NCBI GenBank assembly: GCA_963762965.1
Contig: CAVXME010000005.1
Span: 1 to 64,000 of the forward strand
DNA: 64,000 nt
Direction of reading: 5' to 3'
Source: DATBAX01 sp963762965
Lineage (GTDB): Bacteria; Acidobacteriota; Terriglobia; Terriglobales; Acidobacteriaceae
Shown here: one piece after another, positions 51,301-59,207 of the stretch
How positions within the stretch are numbered: the first letter of the stretch is position 1
Layout of the letters: each line of letters begins with the position of its first letter
Program-made: the position numbers and the translations under genes
Notes under the pieces: model-generated
What the model was told of the DNA's origin: nothing
What the model saw: only the letters and a program-made list of their open reading frames with translations
Database searches by the model: none

Positions 51301-51796
51301 TCAACAACCAGGGGCCAATTTCCCAGCGAGACCAGCGGAAGCGAATCAGCACTACCGCCGCCGTAAAGGCGATCAGCCGGTAGGAAACCTCAAGGGCGAC
51401 ACGAAGGGTAAGGGAATCCGGCCACCACAGCACGCGCAGCACCGAATAGGCAATCACCGTGACGCTAATCACTACCAGCGGCACGAGCAGGTCGCGGGCA
51501 TGAGCATACACGAAAACCGCCGCCGCGAAGAGGCACACCGCCAGAATGAATTCCGCCTGCCCAATCGCCAGGGAATACGCGGACAACGGATCTCCCACCG
51601 ATCCATGCAAGGTGCAGCGCGAGACGAAATAGGCCAGCCAGCCTACGATCCAGATCAGAAGATAGCGCTCACGAAAAGTGCGGAAGACCAGCAGGCTGGC
51701 CGCAAGCACGACAAGAACAGCGGGTTCCTGGGCCGCTAAAGTAGGGGCAACCAGGCCGCTGACTTGGTTCCAGTCGGTCAAAACGCGGATATCCAT
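48305..51796 (-). CDS. Hybrid sensor histidine kinase with a degenerate receiver
   Basis: A 1163-residue kinase read from ATG 51796. Order: an N-terminal membrane bundle of about seven spans, a GAF domain, two PAS domains (the first with a CPYC pair), a second GAF, HisKA (SGVAHELNNPLTAILGYAQ), HATPase (NIINNAVDAM, DSGRGI, GTGLGLSICYGIVKEHGG) and a receiver. In the receiver the acidic pocket (VEDEE) and Lys-Pro (VKPFE) are kept, but the phosphoacceptor place reads DALIVNGRM, with Asn for Asp. The receiver is therefore probably not phosphorylated. It is divergent from the HD-GYP gene. Confidence 0.9.
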   Translation of the reverse strand: MDIRVLTDWNQVSGLVAPTLAAQEPAVLVVLAASLLVFRTFRERYLLIWIVGWLAYFVSRCTLHGSVGDPLSAYSLAIGQAEFILAVCLFAAAVFVYAHARDLLVPLVVISVTVIAYSVLRVLWWPDSLTLRVALEVSYRLIAFTAAVVLIRFRWSRWEIGPWLLSISLLLLHLDWVPVNVHLPPGSGLLLDLMFGLSMLLVVFDDSKMRTRRLGAVNALTTSITRAQQHGPMMVTALEELKALMGAKAAWFQLVEGNKLIMAQQIGLSSDFLRDRNAVALDETQERILREGNPAVMRTATADETTRAYLRKERFHHVVTLPVLGKKSMIGTLSLGSRHWVSYTPDEMEFLTTSAHQLGLAVENLRLVEEILRSHRQWTNTFDSIQDLVLLHDSEFRVMKANHALLRRLGQSPSEVIGKDCETVLPRTHGEWKGCPYCRGTEEGFHEGLDACFGGFAMVSTSSYLEQGGKQKGTIHVVRDITDGRIAEEKYRMLFEQVQEGVFVATPEGKLLDCNDAFVRMLGHSSREELMALNVDRELYASTEQRETFRREVELHNFVRNFEVTLRRKDGTLLTAVESSFATRDKNGKIERYQGFLLDITEKKRAEDEIRRRNRELNALNAMAVIATQSFDLDEILNLTLRQVVSLLGAETGSIYLCDADEATFRRRAGWGQRSVDRARLSEIKFAEGFGDLVTRSRTEVLTAEYLPHVPKQVAEFIRADGLSSWIWVLLWGKDNPIGIMGISSRESREYTGNDENLLVAIGRQLATTMEKVRLYEETCRAYDDLRRTQEQLLQSEKMSAVGQLISGVAHELNNPLTAILGYAQLLETEGLSDRATDFVSKLFKQAQRTHRVVQSLLSFARQRKPHKQEVDLCKVLDETLALRDYDMKVSNIKLERETEPGLPAVTGDPHQLEQVFLNIINNAVDAMLEAGQGGTLKVRLYVKDGQVHAEFQDSGRGIKEPNRIFEPFYTTKSVGKGTGLGLSICYGIVKEHGGDISAHNSREGGAIVDVCLPSAGRAAAAVAGNAPRHEMALEGRILLVEDEEAVLEFERDVLAGAGAQVTTSMNGEQVKTQVSAQSFDALIVNGRMAGGWSAPEVYKWISESHAGLEKHLMFTFSSVVEPEMRKFLQENSVPYLVKPFEVGDLISQARRLLQKTQAAAAG

Positions 51797-51929
51797 TGGC
51801 GAAAGGCGCAAATCGCTATGTTCTTAATTAGCATGTCTGCGGGAGTTACCAATGGGCTTTCCCATAGCAGTCGGTTACTTTAGGCACTAGATAGTGGGTT
51901 AGAATCGGACGTAGACTGAAAGTATCCCC

Positions 51930-53066
51930 ATGCCCGCCGACCGCATTCTCATCGTCGATGACGAGGAACCAATCCGCGAGATTGTGTCCGCCTTGTTGAC
52001 GACCGCAAAGTATCAGTGCCGTCAGGCCGCTTCCGGTTTGGAAGCTCTGGCCATACTGGATTCCGGCGAAGAATTCGATCTCATGCTCTCCGACCTGATC
52101 ATGGCGGAATTGGATGGCATCGGCCTGCTGGAACGCACCAAAGAAAGATTCCCCGACATGCCGGTGGTCATGGTGACCGCCGTGAACGACATCTCCGTCG
52201 CTCTGGCCGCCATTCGCAACGGCGCTTACGATTACCTGCTAAAACCTTTTGAGCGGGAGCAGTTGCTGGTCACGGTCAGCCGCGCTCTGGAGAACCGTCG
52301 CCTGAAAATGGAGAACCGCCAGTATCAGACCAACCTGGAAGCTCTGGTCACGGCGCGCACCGAGCAGCTGCGCAACGCCATCGGTACACTGGAGCGTTCC
52401 TACGACATCACTTTGGAAGCGTTAGGCGATGTGCTTGACTTGAAAGATTCCGAGACCGAGGGCCACTCCAAACGGGTCACGGCTTTTACCATCGCCATCG
52501 CCCGCGCGGTTGGGTTGTCCGCCGATCAGATCCGGGTGATCGCCCGCGGCGCGTTCTTGCACGATATCGGCAAGGTGGCGATCCCGGATGCGATTCTTCG
52601 CAAACCCGCGGCCTTGAACGCCGATGAAATGGCGATCATGCAGGAGCACTGCTACCGCGGATATCAGATGTTGAAAAAGATCCCCTACCTGTCCGAAGCT
52701 GCGGAAATCGTTTATTCCCATCAGGAGCGGTATGACGGGACCGGCTATCCGCGTGGACTCAAGGGCGAGGAAATTCCCCTCGGCGCAAGGCTTTTTTCGG
52801 TCGCTGATACTCTGGACGCAATCACTTCCGATCGTGTCTACCGCCGCGCGCAAACTCTACAGGCCGCACGCGAGGAAATTGAGCGCTGGTCGGGACGTCA
52901 GTTTGATCCTGACGTAGTCCGCACATTTCTCTCCATGCCGGAAAATATTTGGGGGGACCTACGGAAAGAGATCGAGGCGCAGATTTTCCGGTTTTCCTAT
53001 ACCCCCACTCCTACTCCAAAGCCTCCTGCCGCGAAACCTTCCGCTCCCGCCAAACCCCAGGTGTAG
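51930..53066 (+). CDS. Response regulator with HD-GYP domain
   Basis: A 378-residue protein. The receiver (about 1-120; VDDEEP, LMLSDLIM with the phospho-Asp, LKPFE) is followed by a helical linker and an HD-GYP phosphodiesterase domain. HD-GYP marks are GAFLHDIGKVAIPD, SHQERYDGTGYPRGLKGEEI and LFSVADTLDAITSDR. Such enzymes degrade cyclic-di-GMP and so favour motility over biofilm. It is divergent from the hybrid kinase with a 133-bp gap, suggesting the two act in one pathway. The tail is Pro-rich. Confidence 0.92.
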   Translation: MPADRILIVDDEEPIREIVSALLTTAKYQCRQAASGLEALAILDSGEEFDLMLSDLIMAELDGIGLLERTKERFPDMPVVMVTAVNDISVALAAIRNGAYDYLLKPFEREQLLVTVSRALENRRLKMENRQYQTNLEALVTARTEQLRNAIGTLERSYDITLEALGDVLDLKDSETEGHSKRVTAFTIAIARAVGLSADQIRVIARGAFLHDIGKVAIPDAILRKPAALNADEMAIMQEHCYRGYQMLKKIPYLSEAAEIVYSHQERYDGTGYPRGLKGEEIPLGARLFSVADTLDAITSDRVYRRAQTLQAAREEIERWSGRQFDPDVVRTFLSMPENIWGDLRKEIEAQIFRFSYTPTPTPKPPAAKPSAPAKPQV

Positions 53067-53092
53067 GTCCTTGGGCCCTGATCGAAGCTCCT

Positions 53093-53881
53093 CTACTTGC
53101 TAGCTGCTGAAATCCGCATGGAATCCAGCTGCACATCGCGCTGAATCACCATTTCGAAAGTCGTTCCCGACGGCATATTCACGTCCCGTCCCCGCCCCAA
53201 AAGGGCAATCGCCGTCCCTACAGCACCACCCACTCCAGCGCCAATCAAGCCTCCTTTGGCGCCATTGCTCAAAGCACCGACAGCTGCGCCACTGCCTGCG
53301 CTGGATGCGATGGTGGTCGCTTCGTCTCCCGCCTGGCTGTCCTGTTGGATGGTTCCCTCTTTGTCCTTGATGCCGGTTTTATCAACTCCAGGCGCACTCT
53401 CCAGAGAGCCTGGTAGCACCACCGTGTAGCCGCTGGGATAGATGAGCGTGGTGAAGTGCATCAGCACTTCCGCGCGACCTTTGATGTGCCCGCCCCGTTC
53501 GATATGGCTGATCCTGCCCTGCACGTAGGTTCCGGCGGGAATGAGGATGCGATCGTTCAGCGCGAAAGGGAAGGTCGTTTCTGCGTACACAGCGGCACCC
53601 TCTTGCGTACCTTTTGTCGAGATGGCATGTTTAAGCTCGAGCGCAAGCTTGGTACCTGCCGGGACGGTTACTGTATTCGGGTTAGCCGCCGCAGGAGGAG
53701 TCGCAACGGCGGATGCTGGAGCGGAGCTTGCAACCGGCTTGTTCGGCGAGGCATCCGGTGAGCTTGTATTCTGTGGCGAAGCATTTTCTGATGCCTGCGA
53801 CGGAGCCGTTGGGGACGAGGGCGACGAGGTTTGTGCGGTCAGCCACGCAGACAGCAGAACCAAAGCGATGATCAGGCGCAC
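53093..53881 (-). CDS. Hypothetical secreted protein with TrbI/VirB10-like fold hints
   Basis: A 262-residue protein with a signal peptide (about 1-17), a Ser/Pro/Ala linker and a beta-rich domain with VPAGTKLALELKHAISTKG and LIPAGTYVQGRISHIERGG. A Gly-rich stretch (GLIGAGVGGAVGTAIALLG) follows. The VPAGTKL and LIPAGT strands resemble those of VirB10/TrbI-type proteins, but no other conjugation gene is present, so this is a structural hint only. It is convergent with the HD-GYP gene. Confidence 0.65.
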   Translation of the reverse strand: MRLIIALVLLSAWLTAQTSSPSSPTAPSQASENASPQNTSSPDASPNKPVASSAPASAVATPPAAANPNTVTVPAGTKLALELKHAISTKGTQEGAAVYAETTFPFALNDRILIPAGTYVQGRISHIERGGHIKGRAEVLMHFTTLIYPSGYTVVLPGSLESAPGVDKTGIKDKEGTIQQDSQAGDEATTIASSAGSGAAVGALSNGAKGGLIGAGVGGAVGTAIALLGRGRDVNMPSGTTFEMVIQRDVQLDSMRISAASK

Positions 53882-54030
53882 GATCTACCTCCCAAGACAA
53901 AGTGTCGCAGTCTCCAGGGACCATGGACGCCACGTATAAACACTCTGGGAAACTGCTGCTAATGCAGGATAGGATGCAACCGATTCCACAAATGTCGCTT
54001 GGATGGTTGAGATTGGGATCTTGCAGAGAG

Positions 54031-54315
54031 CTACTCGCCGCCGCCCGTCCGTTTGAGCTGGCTCTCTCTAACATTCCCCATGAATTGCGATTGCAGCCGC
54101 TGCGCGCAAAGCTCGCCGCAGACGTGCAAAGTACCCTCCCGCGCGGCAATCTCCTCGTCCCACGGACACAGATAAAGCACCGGCCGGTTAAATTCACCAA
54201 AAGACGTCCACATAATCCACCAGTGGTCTGTGGATCTCTTCAAAGTCCCGCAATTGGGGCCGGCACACCGGTAGTACGGGTTGGGCGCCGGCGCTCTTCC
54301 GCTTATAACTTCCAT
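54031..54315 (-). CDS. Small putative zinc-binding protein
   Basis: A 94-residue protein with cysteines at about 17, 22, 50, 66 and 70 in the order CAGPNC, LYLC, HVCGELC, and a Trp-rich centre (DHWWIMWTSFGE). The spacing fits a treble-clef zinc site. The end is basic and Gly-rich. There is no known name or partner; nearest neighbours are unrelated. Confidence 0.65.
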   Translation of the reverse strand: MEVISGRAPAPNPYYRCAGPNCGTLKRSTDHWWIMWTSFGEFNRPVLYLCPWDEEIAAREGTLHVCGELCAQRLQSQFMGNVRESQLKRTGGGE

Positions 54316-54386
54316 TGGTCTTAACTCACCTGCGTAAAAATGCCTGCTTCATTCTAGCCAATTCAAACCCTACCGTGCGCGCAGGA

Positions 54387-56789
54387 TTACTTATAAATCA
54401 AGTATTTCTGCCGAAGTTGTTCAAACTTCTCTAAAGCTTCACGCCAGTCCTCGGCGATACGTCGCGGATCTTGGCCTTGCGAAAGGGCATCCAACACCGA
54501 CTGGTTCACCAGAATGTCGCCCATCTTCTCCATGTGGAATTGCTCGGGATATAGCTTATGCAGTGCGGATGCCAATTCGAGGCCCAGCTCCGGAGCATCG
54601 AAAGCGTTCCGATCCACCACCAGAATGTTCACTCCTTCACACTTCTGGTTTTCGTAGGTGCTCGACGCCGGGGTAAAGCTTAGCGGCACAAAGCGCACCC
54701 CGGAGATATTTCGCGCATTTAAATATTGTGCCAGCTCCCGCCCCTTGATCCACGGTGCTCCCAGCAATTCGAACGGAGTCTCTGTACCGCGTCCTACAGA
54801 AAGATTCGTGCCCTCGACCAAAGCCACCCCGGGATACACCGTTGCCTCGGTCACGCTGCGCAAATTTGGTGACGGGTTGATCCATGTCATCCCCGTCGAG
54901 TCGTACCAATCTCCACGTATCCAGCCTTCCATCGGCACTACGGTAAGCTTGGCATTGAGACCACGCTCGGAATTGAAGAGTTTTGCCAGCTCGCCCATCG
55001 TCATGCCGTGACGCACGGGGAGGGGGAAATAATTAACGAAGCTATCATGGCCGGAATCGGAGACGGGACCCTGCACAAATGAGCCCGTGATTGGGTTGGG
55101 CCGGTCGAGGACAATGATTTCGATCCCTGCCTTGGCCGCAGCCTCGAGAAAATATCCCAGCGTGGATTCGTAAGTGTAGAAGCGCGCCCCCGCATCCTGA
55201 ACATCAATGACTACTGCATCGAGGTTCCTCAAGACATCCAACGACGGCCGACGGGCAGCATCCGTGGCGCCGTACACGCTGTAAACGGAAATGCCGGTTG
55301 CCGCATCCCGCGAGTTGCCGATGTTGGTGGTATCGAGCGTACCGGTCACTCCGTGCTCGGGACTGAAAATCGCGTCCAGTGATATCCCGGGCGCCGCAGC
55401 CAGCACATCAATCGTGCGGCGGCCTTGCGCATCGACGCCGGTCTGATTGGTGAGCAGGCCGATCTTTCGCTTCGGGGCTGCAGCGCTGTCGCTAGGACTT
55501 TTGTCGCTCGAGTTCTTATCAGGCACGCCGCGAATCTCCGCAAAATTATGGGCTTCCAGAACATCAATCCCCGCCTGCACTGCGCCGTTCCTTGTGGTCA
55601 ACCGTCTTCCGGCAGTTTGCGTCTCGTTATAGCCGGTGATGCTTTTCCATCGCATCTCGTCCTGCTCGCTAACTTTCAACGGAAGAGCCGCGGCCACTGC
55701 CGTCGCAATTTTGGATCGCAGGGCAACCGCACTTCCTTTTCCGCGCGGATGAACCGCATTGGTGAGCAGAATGATGTAGGTACGGGTGGTGGGGTCAATC
55801 CACAATGAGGTCCCGGTAAATCCAGTGTGCCCGAATGAGCCAACAGGCAGCAGATCTCCGCGATCACTGGAGAACGGCGAGTCGATGTCCCAGCCCAAGC
55901 CGCGCAGCACGGGTGACGATGGCGGCTGCTGGGGTGTGGTCATCTTCTCCACGGTCAGCGGCGAGAGAATTTTGCTGCCGTTCAAAAGAGCCTGGGCAAA
56001 TCTCGACAAATCGTCCGCAGTCGAAAACAGACCTGCATGTCCAGCAACCCCGCCCATGCGCCGAGCCGTCGGATCATGCACCACACCACGCAGCATCTTC
56101 TCGTTTTCGTCGTATTGCGTGGGTGCGATTTGGGGACGCCACGCCGCCGGCGGCACGAAACGCGTGTGCGTCATGAGCAGAGGGGCAAAAATGTTCTTCG
56201 CGCAATACGCGTCCAGGGTGGTGTCAGTAACGCGCTCCACCAGGGCGCCCAGGGTAATGAAATTGATGTCACTGTAAAGAAACCTTGAACCGGGAGGATA
56301 AGCGGTCTTTTCGGCAAAGGCCATCCGGTATCCGGTCTCACGTCCCTCCCAGGGCTGGGTCAGATCGAGGTCTTCGGGCAAGCCCGAAAGGTGCGTGAGC
56401 AACTCCCGAACGGTGATGTCCTCTTTGTCATTTTGCGCAAATTCCGGAATATATTTTTCGACCGGATCGTTCAGCCGGACTTTCCCATGCTCGACCAGTT
56501 GCATCACGGCAGTGGTCGTGGCCACTACCTTGGTGAGGGACGCCAGGTCAAAGATCGTGTCCACGGTCATCGGTTCGCGCTTGGGCTCGAGCGAACGCTC
56601 ACCAAAAGCCCGTCGATAAACCACCTGTCCGTCGTGCCCGACCAGTAAAACCGCACCCGGCATCTGGCCGTCGGCGATTGCGCTCTGCACAATTGCGTCA
56701 AGCAGACCTAGCCGATCTGATGGTGGCCCCGCATCTTTCGCGGCGGCCATGAGAGGCGAAGAAGCCAGGCTGACCAGCAACGTAATCAT
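54387..56789 (-). CDS. Serine hydrolase (beta-lactamase family) fused to NamZ-type muramidase
   Basis: An 800-residue secreted protein (signal peptide about 1-17). The N-half is a class C beta-lactamase-like domain with SLTK (catalytic Ser84, Lys87), a YSD motif and a GHTGFTG-type segment. From about residue 410 the protein is a DUF1343/NamZ domain: KIGLLTNQTGVDAQGRRTID, FSPEHGVTGTL and WINPSPNLRSVTEATVYPG. NamZ enzymes release MurNAc from the non-reducing ends of glycans. The fusion is notable because in the Bacillus recycling locus the two are separate proteins. It is divergent from a paralogous hydrolase gene and near murQ. Confidence 0.9.
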   Translation of the reverse strand: MITLLVSLASSPLMAAAKDAGPPSDRLGLLDAIVQSAIADGQMPGAVLLVGHDGQVVYRRAFGERSLEPKREPMTVDTIFDLASLTKVVATTTAVMQLVEHGKVRLNDPVEKYIPEFAQNDKEDITVRELLTHLSGLPEDLDLTQPWEGRETGYRMAFAEKTAYPPGSRFLYSDINFITLGALVERVTDTTLDAYCAKNIFAPLLMTHTRFVPPAAWRPQIAPTQYDENEKMLRGVVHDPTARRMGGVAGHAGLFSTADDLSRFAQALLNGSKILSPLTVEKMTTPQQPPSSPVLRGLGWDIDSPFSSDRGDLLPVGSFGHTGFTGTSLWIDPTTRTYIILLTNAVHPRGKGSAVALRSKIATAVAAALPLKVSEQDEMRWKSITGYNETQTAGRRLTTRNGAVQAGIDVLEAHNFAEIRGVPDKNSSDKSPSDSAAAPKRKIGLLTNQTGVDAQGRRTIDVLAAAPGISLDAIFSPEHGVTGTLDTTNIGNSRDAATGISVYSVYGATDAARRPSLDVLRNLDAVVIDVQDAGARFYTYESTLGYFLEAAAKAGIEIIVLDRPNPITGSFVQGPVSDSGHDSFVNYFPLPVRHGMTMGELAKLFNSERGLNAKLTVVPMEGWIRGDWYDSTGMTWINPSPNLRSVTEATVYPGVALVEGTNLSVGRGTETPFELLGAPWIKGRELAQYLNARNISGVRFVPLSFTPASSTYENQKCEGVNILVVDRNAFDAPELGLELASALHKLYPEQFHMEKMGDILVNQSVLDALSQGQDPRRIAEDWREALEKFEQLRQKYLIYK

Positions 56790-57015
56790 CAAGAGATTGG
56801 CTGTGATTCCTGGACAGCGCGAATTTGTGCTTAATATGCGAATACTCTGACTCTACACAACGTCCACGACATTGCTCAAGGAACCGAAGTGTAGGGGTGC
56901 CGTTTGTGCCACAGGTTCCCTTTACCCGCCCATCGAAGTTTGCTATAAACCGAACATCGAACATTCCGCATCTTCGCCGAGAAACTTCCAGGGGCTCCCG
57001 CATGCAATTGCCCCC

Positions 57016-58140
57016 TTGACTCTTGCCCCCGCTTACGAGCAGCAGGAGGCCGTTTTCACCCGTGCTTTTGCAATTTTGCAGCAGGCCATTGCGGATCGCG
57101 CATTCCCGGCTGCTTCAATGGCGGTGACTCACAAGGGCGAACTGACTGCCCTGAAGGCGATTGGGCGATTTAGTTACGAGCCCGATTCGCCAGAAGTTGT
57201 CCCAGGCACAATTTTTGACCTGGCTTCGGTTTCCAAGGTAGTCGCCACCACCAGCATGGCCATGATCCTTTACGAGCGCGGTCTGCTGGACCTGGAAGCG
57301 CCAATTGCTTTAATCGTCCCCGAGTTTTTGGGTCCCGAGTTTGCCAGGAACGACTCGCGCCGACGGGATGTAACTTTCCGCATGCTCTTGGCTCATTCTT
57401 CCGGCCTGCCCGTCCACGAAAAGTTATTTCTGCATGCGAACAGCAAAGAAGACCTTCTGGCCGCTGCATTTTCAACTCCGCTCACGGCGGATCCCGGAAC
57501 CAGAGCGGAATACAGCGATATTGGATTCATCATTCTCGGGGTTGCCCTGGAACGTATTGCCGATGAATCGCTCGACAGGTTTTGCCAGCGCGAGGTCTTC
57601 GGACCCTTGGGGATGGCGCAAACCCTGTTCAATCCCCCTTCCGCTTGGCGTTCGTTAATTCCTCCGACTGTCAATGACCGCACATTTCGTGGACGTATCA
57701 TCCAGGGTGAAGTATTTGACGAAAATGCCAGCGTGATGGCTGGAGTTGCCCCACATGCCGGGGTTTTCGCGCCCGCGCAGGACGTCGCAATATTTGCCAA
57801 TGCCATGCTAAGCGGCGGCATACCCTTGGTTCGGCCAGCGACTGTCGCTCTCTTTACCAAGCGGGAGACCTCGCCGCCGGGTACCTCTCGAGCCTTAGGT
57901 TGGGACACCCCTTCTTCGCCCTCACAGTCTGGAAAGTATTTTTCTCGTCTTTCATTCGGTCATCTCGGTTACACCGGGACTTCGTTGTGGATCGATCCGC
58001 AACGCCAGCTTTCGGTATCTTTGCTGACCAACCGGACATGGCCCGATTGCAATAACAAAGCCATCAAGCAGATCCGGCCCGAATTTCATGACGCAGTGGT
58101 CGAAGCGCTCTACCCCGAAATACTGGAGGCAAATCGTTGA
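57016..58140 (+). CDS. Serine hydrolase (beta-lactamase family)
   Basis: A protein of about 374 residues counted from TTG 57016; the start is not settled. It carries TIFDLASVSK (Ser-x-x-Lys), a TRAEYSDIGFIILG region and LSFGHLGYTGTSLWIDP. The class C beta-lactamase fold is shared with the N-half of the neighbouring NamZ fusion, with matching motifs, so the two are paralogues. An open frame continues upstream to 56872, but that stretch does not look coding. An ATG at 57002 with a perfect Shine-Dalgarno site is in the wrong frame. The stop overlaps murQ as TTGA. Confidence 0.85.
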   Translation: MTLAPAYEQQEAVFTRAFAILQQAIADRAFPAASMAVTHKGELTALKAIGRFSYEPDSPEVVPGTIFDLASVSKVVATTSMAMILYERGLLDLEAPIALIVPEFLGPEFARNDSRRRDVTFRMLLAHSSGLPVHEKLFLHANSKEDLLAAAFSTPLTADPGTRAEYSDIGFIILGVALERIADESLDRFCQREVFGPLGMAQTLFNPPSAWRSLIPPTVNDRTFRGRIIQGEVFDENASVMAGVAPHAGVFAPAQDVAIFANAMLSGGIPLVRPATVALFTKRETSPPGTSRALGWDTPSSPSQSGKYFSRLSFGHLGYTGTSLWIDPQRQLSVSLLTNRTWPDCNNKAIKQIRPEFHDAVVEALYPEILEANR

Positions 58141-59069
58141 AGCGCGCCGAGAGAAACACGAGCCAGGATCTCAGCCAACTTTCCACTGAGCAGCTAAATC
58201 CGGCCTCGAAAGATCTGGACCTCAAATCCTCTTTGGAAATAGCCCACATCCTCAACACTGAGGACGCCAAGGTCGCCGCTGCGGTCAAGCGCTCTCTGCC
58301 GCAGATTGCCCGAGCCATCGATGCGATCGCAGGAGCTTTAAGCAAAGGCGGACGCCTCATCTACGTAGGCACCGGCACCAGCGGACGCATTGCGGCCCTG
58401 GACGCAGCCGAAATCCCGCCGACATTTGGCACCAATCCCAAGACCGTCCAGTTCATCATCGCGGGTGGCGTAAAAGCTCTAGGAGCGGCGGTCGAAGCCA
58501 ATGAGGATTCCCGCGAATTTGGCTCGCGGGCCATGGCCAAAAAGAGGCCAGGCAAGAACGACGCTGTTGTGGGGATCGCCGCGAGCGGACGAACCCCATT
58601 CACCATCGCGGCTGTCCAATATGCCCGACACCGAGGCGCGAAGACGGTTGCCTTGACTTGCAATCGGAACTCTCTGCTGGGCAAGGCTGCTGAAATCGAG
58701 ATTGTGGTCGAAGTCGGGCCGGAAGCGATCTCGGGCTCCACCCGCATGAAGGCTGGCACTGCGCAAAAAATGGTGCTGAATATGCTTTCCAGCGGCGCCA
58801 TGACCAAGCTCGGATACGTTTATGGCAACCTGATGATCAATGTCCGCATGAAGAATTACAAGCTTGCGGAGCGGGCAGCGACCATTCTGCAACGGGCGGT
58901 TGGGGTCACGCGGGAAACTGCGAAACAAGCCCTGAAATCGGCCGGAAACAGCGTGCCCATAGCCTTGGTGATGTTAGAGGCAAGTGTGACCAAAGCAGCC
59001 GCGCAACAGTTCCTGAAATCGGCAGCCGGAAATGTTCGGCAGGCAATAGCAGCGGCAAAATCCAGGTAG
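58137..59069 (+). CDS. murQ: N-acetylmuramic acid 6-phosphate etherase
   Basis: A 310-residue SIS-fold enzyme that removes the lactyl ether from MurNAc-6-P, giving GlcNAc-6-P. Seen: TEQLNPASKDLD, the sugar-phosphate loop YVGTGTSGRIAALDAAEIPP, GIAASGRTPFT and GSTRMKAGTAQKMVLNML. Length is normal. It starts with TTG overlapping the previous stop, with GGAGG eight bases upstream. Placed behind two serine hydrolases and a NamZ domain, it completes an apparent peptidoglycan-recycling set. Confidence 0.95.
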   Translation: MKRAERNTSQDLSQLSTEQLNPASKDLDLKSSLEIAHILNTEDAKVAAAVKRSLPQIARAIDAIAGALSKGGRLIYVGTGTSGRIAALDAAEIPPTFGTNPKTVQFIIAGGVKALGAAVEANEDSREFGSRAMAKKRPGKNDAVVGIAASGRTPFTIAAVQYARHRGAKTVALTCNRNSLLGKAAEIEIVVEVGPEAISGSTRMKAGTAQKMVLNMLSSGAMTKLGYVYGNLMINVRMKNYKLAERAATILQRAVGVTRETAKQALKSAGNSVPIALVMLEASVTKAAAQQFLKSAAGNVRQAIAAAKSR

Positions 59070-59207
59070 GATTTTACCTTTGACTTCCGCACAGCCGCAT
59101 TCCTTGGGTAGTCCCGCCAGTCCGTGCCCTTCCGATTAACCCCTCTTCCACTCTATACACCGGTATTCCCGCTAGAATAGACAGACGCGCCACGGATTGG
59201 AGTCCCC

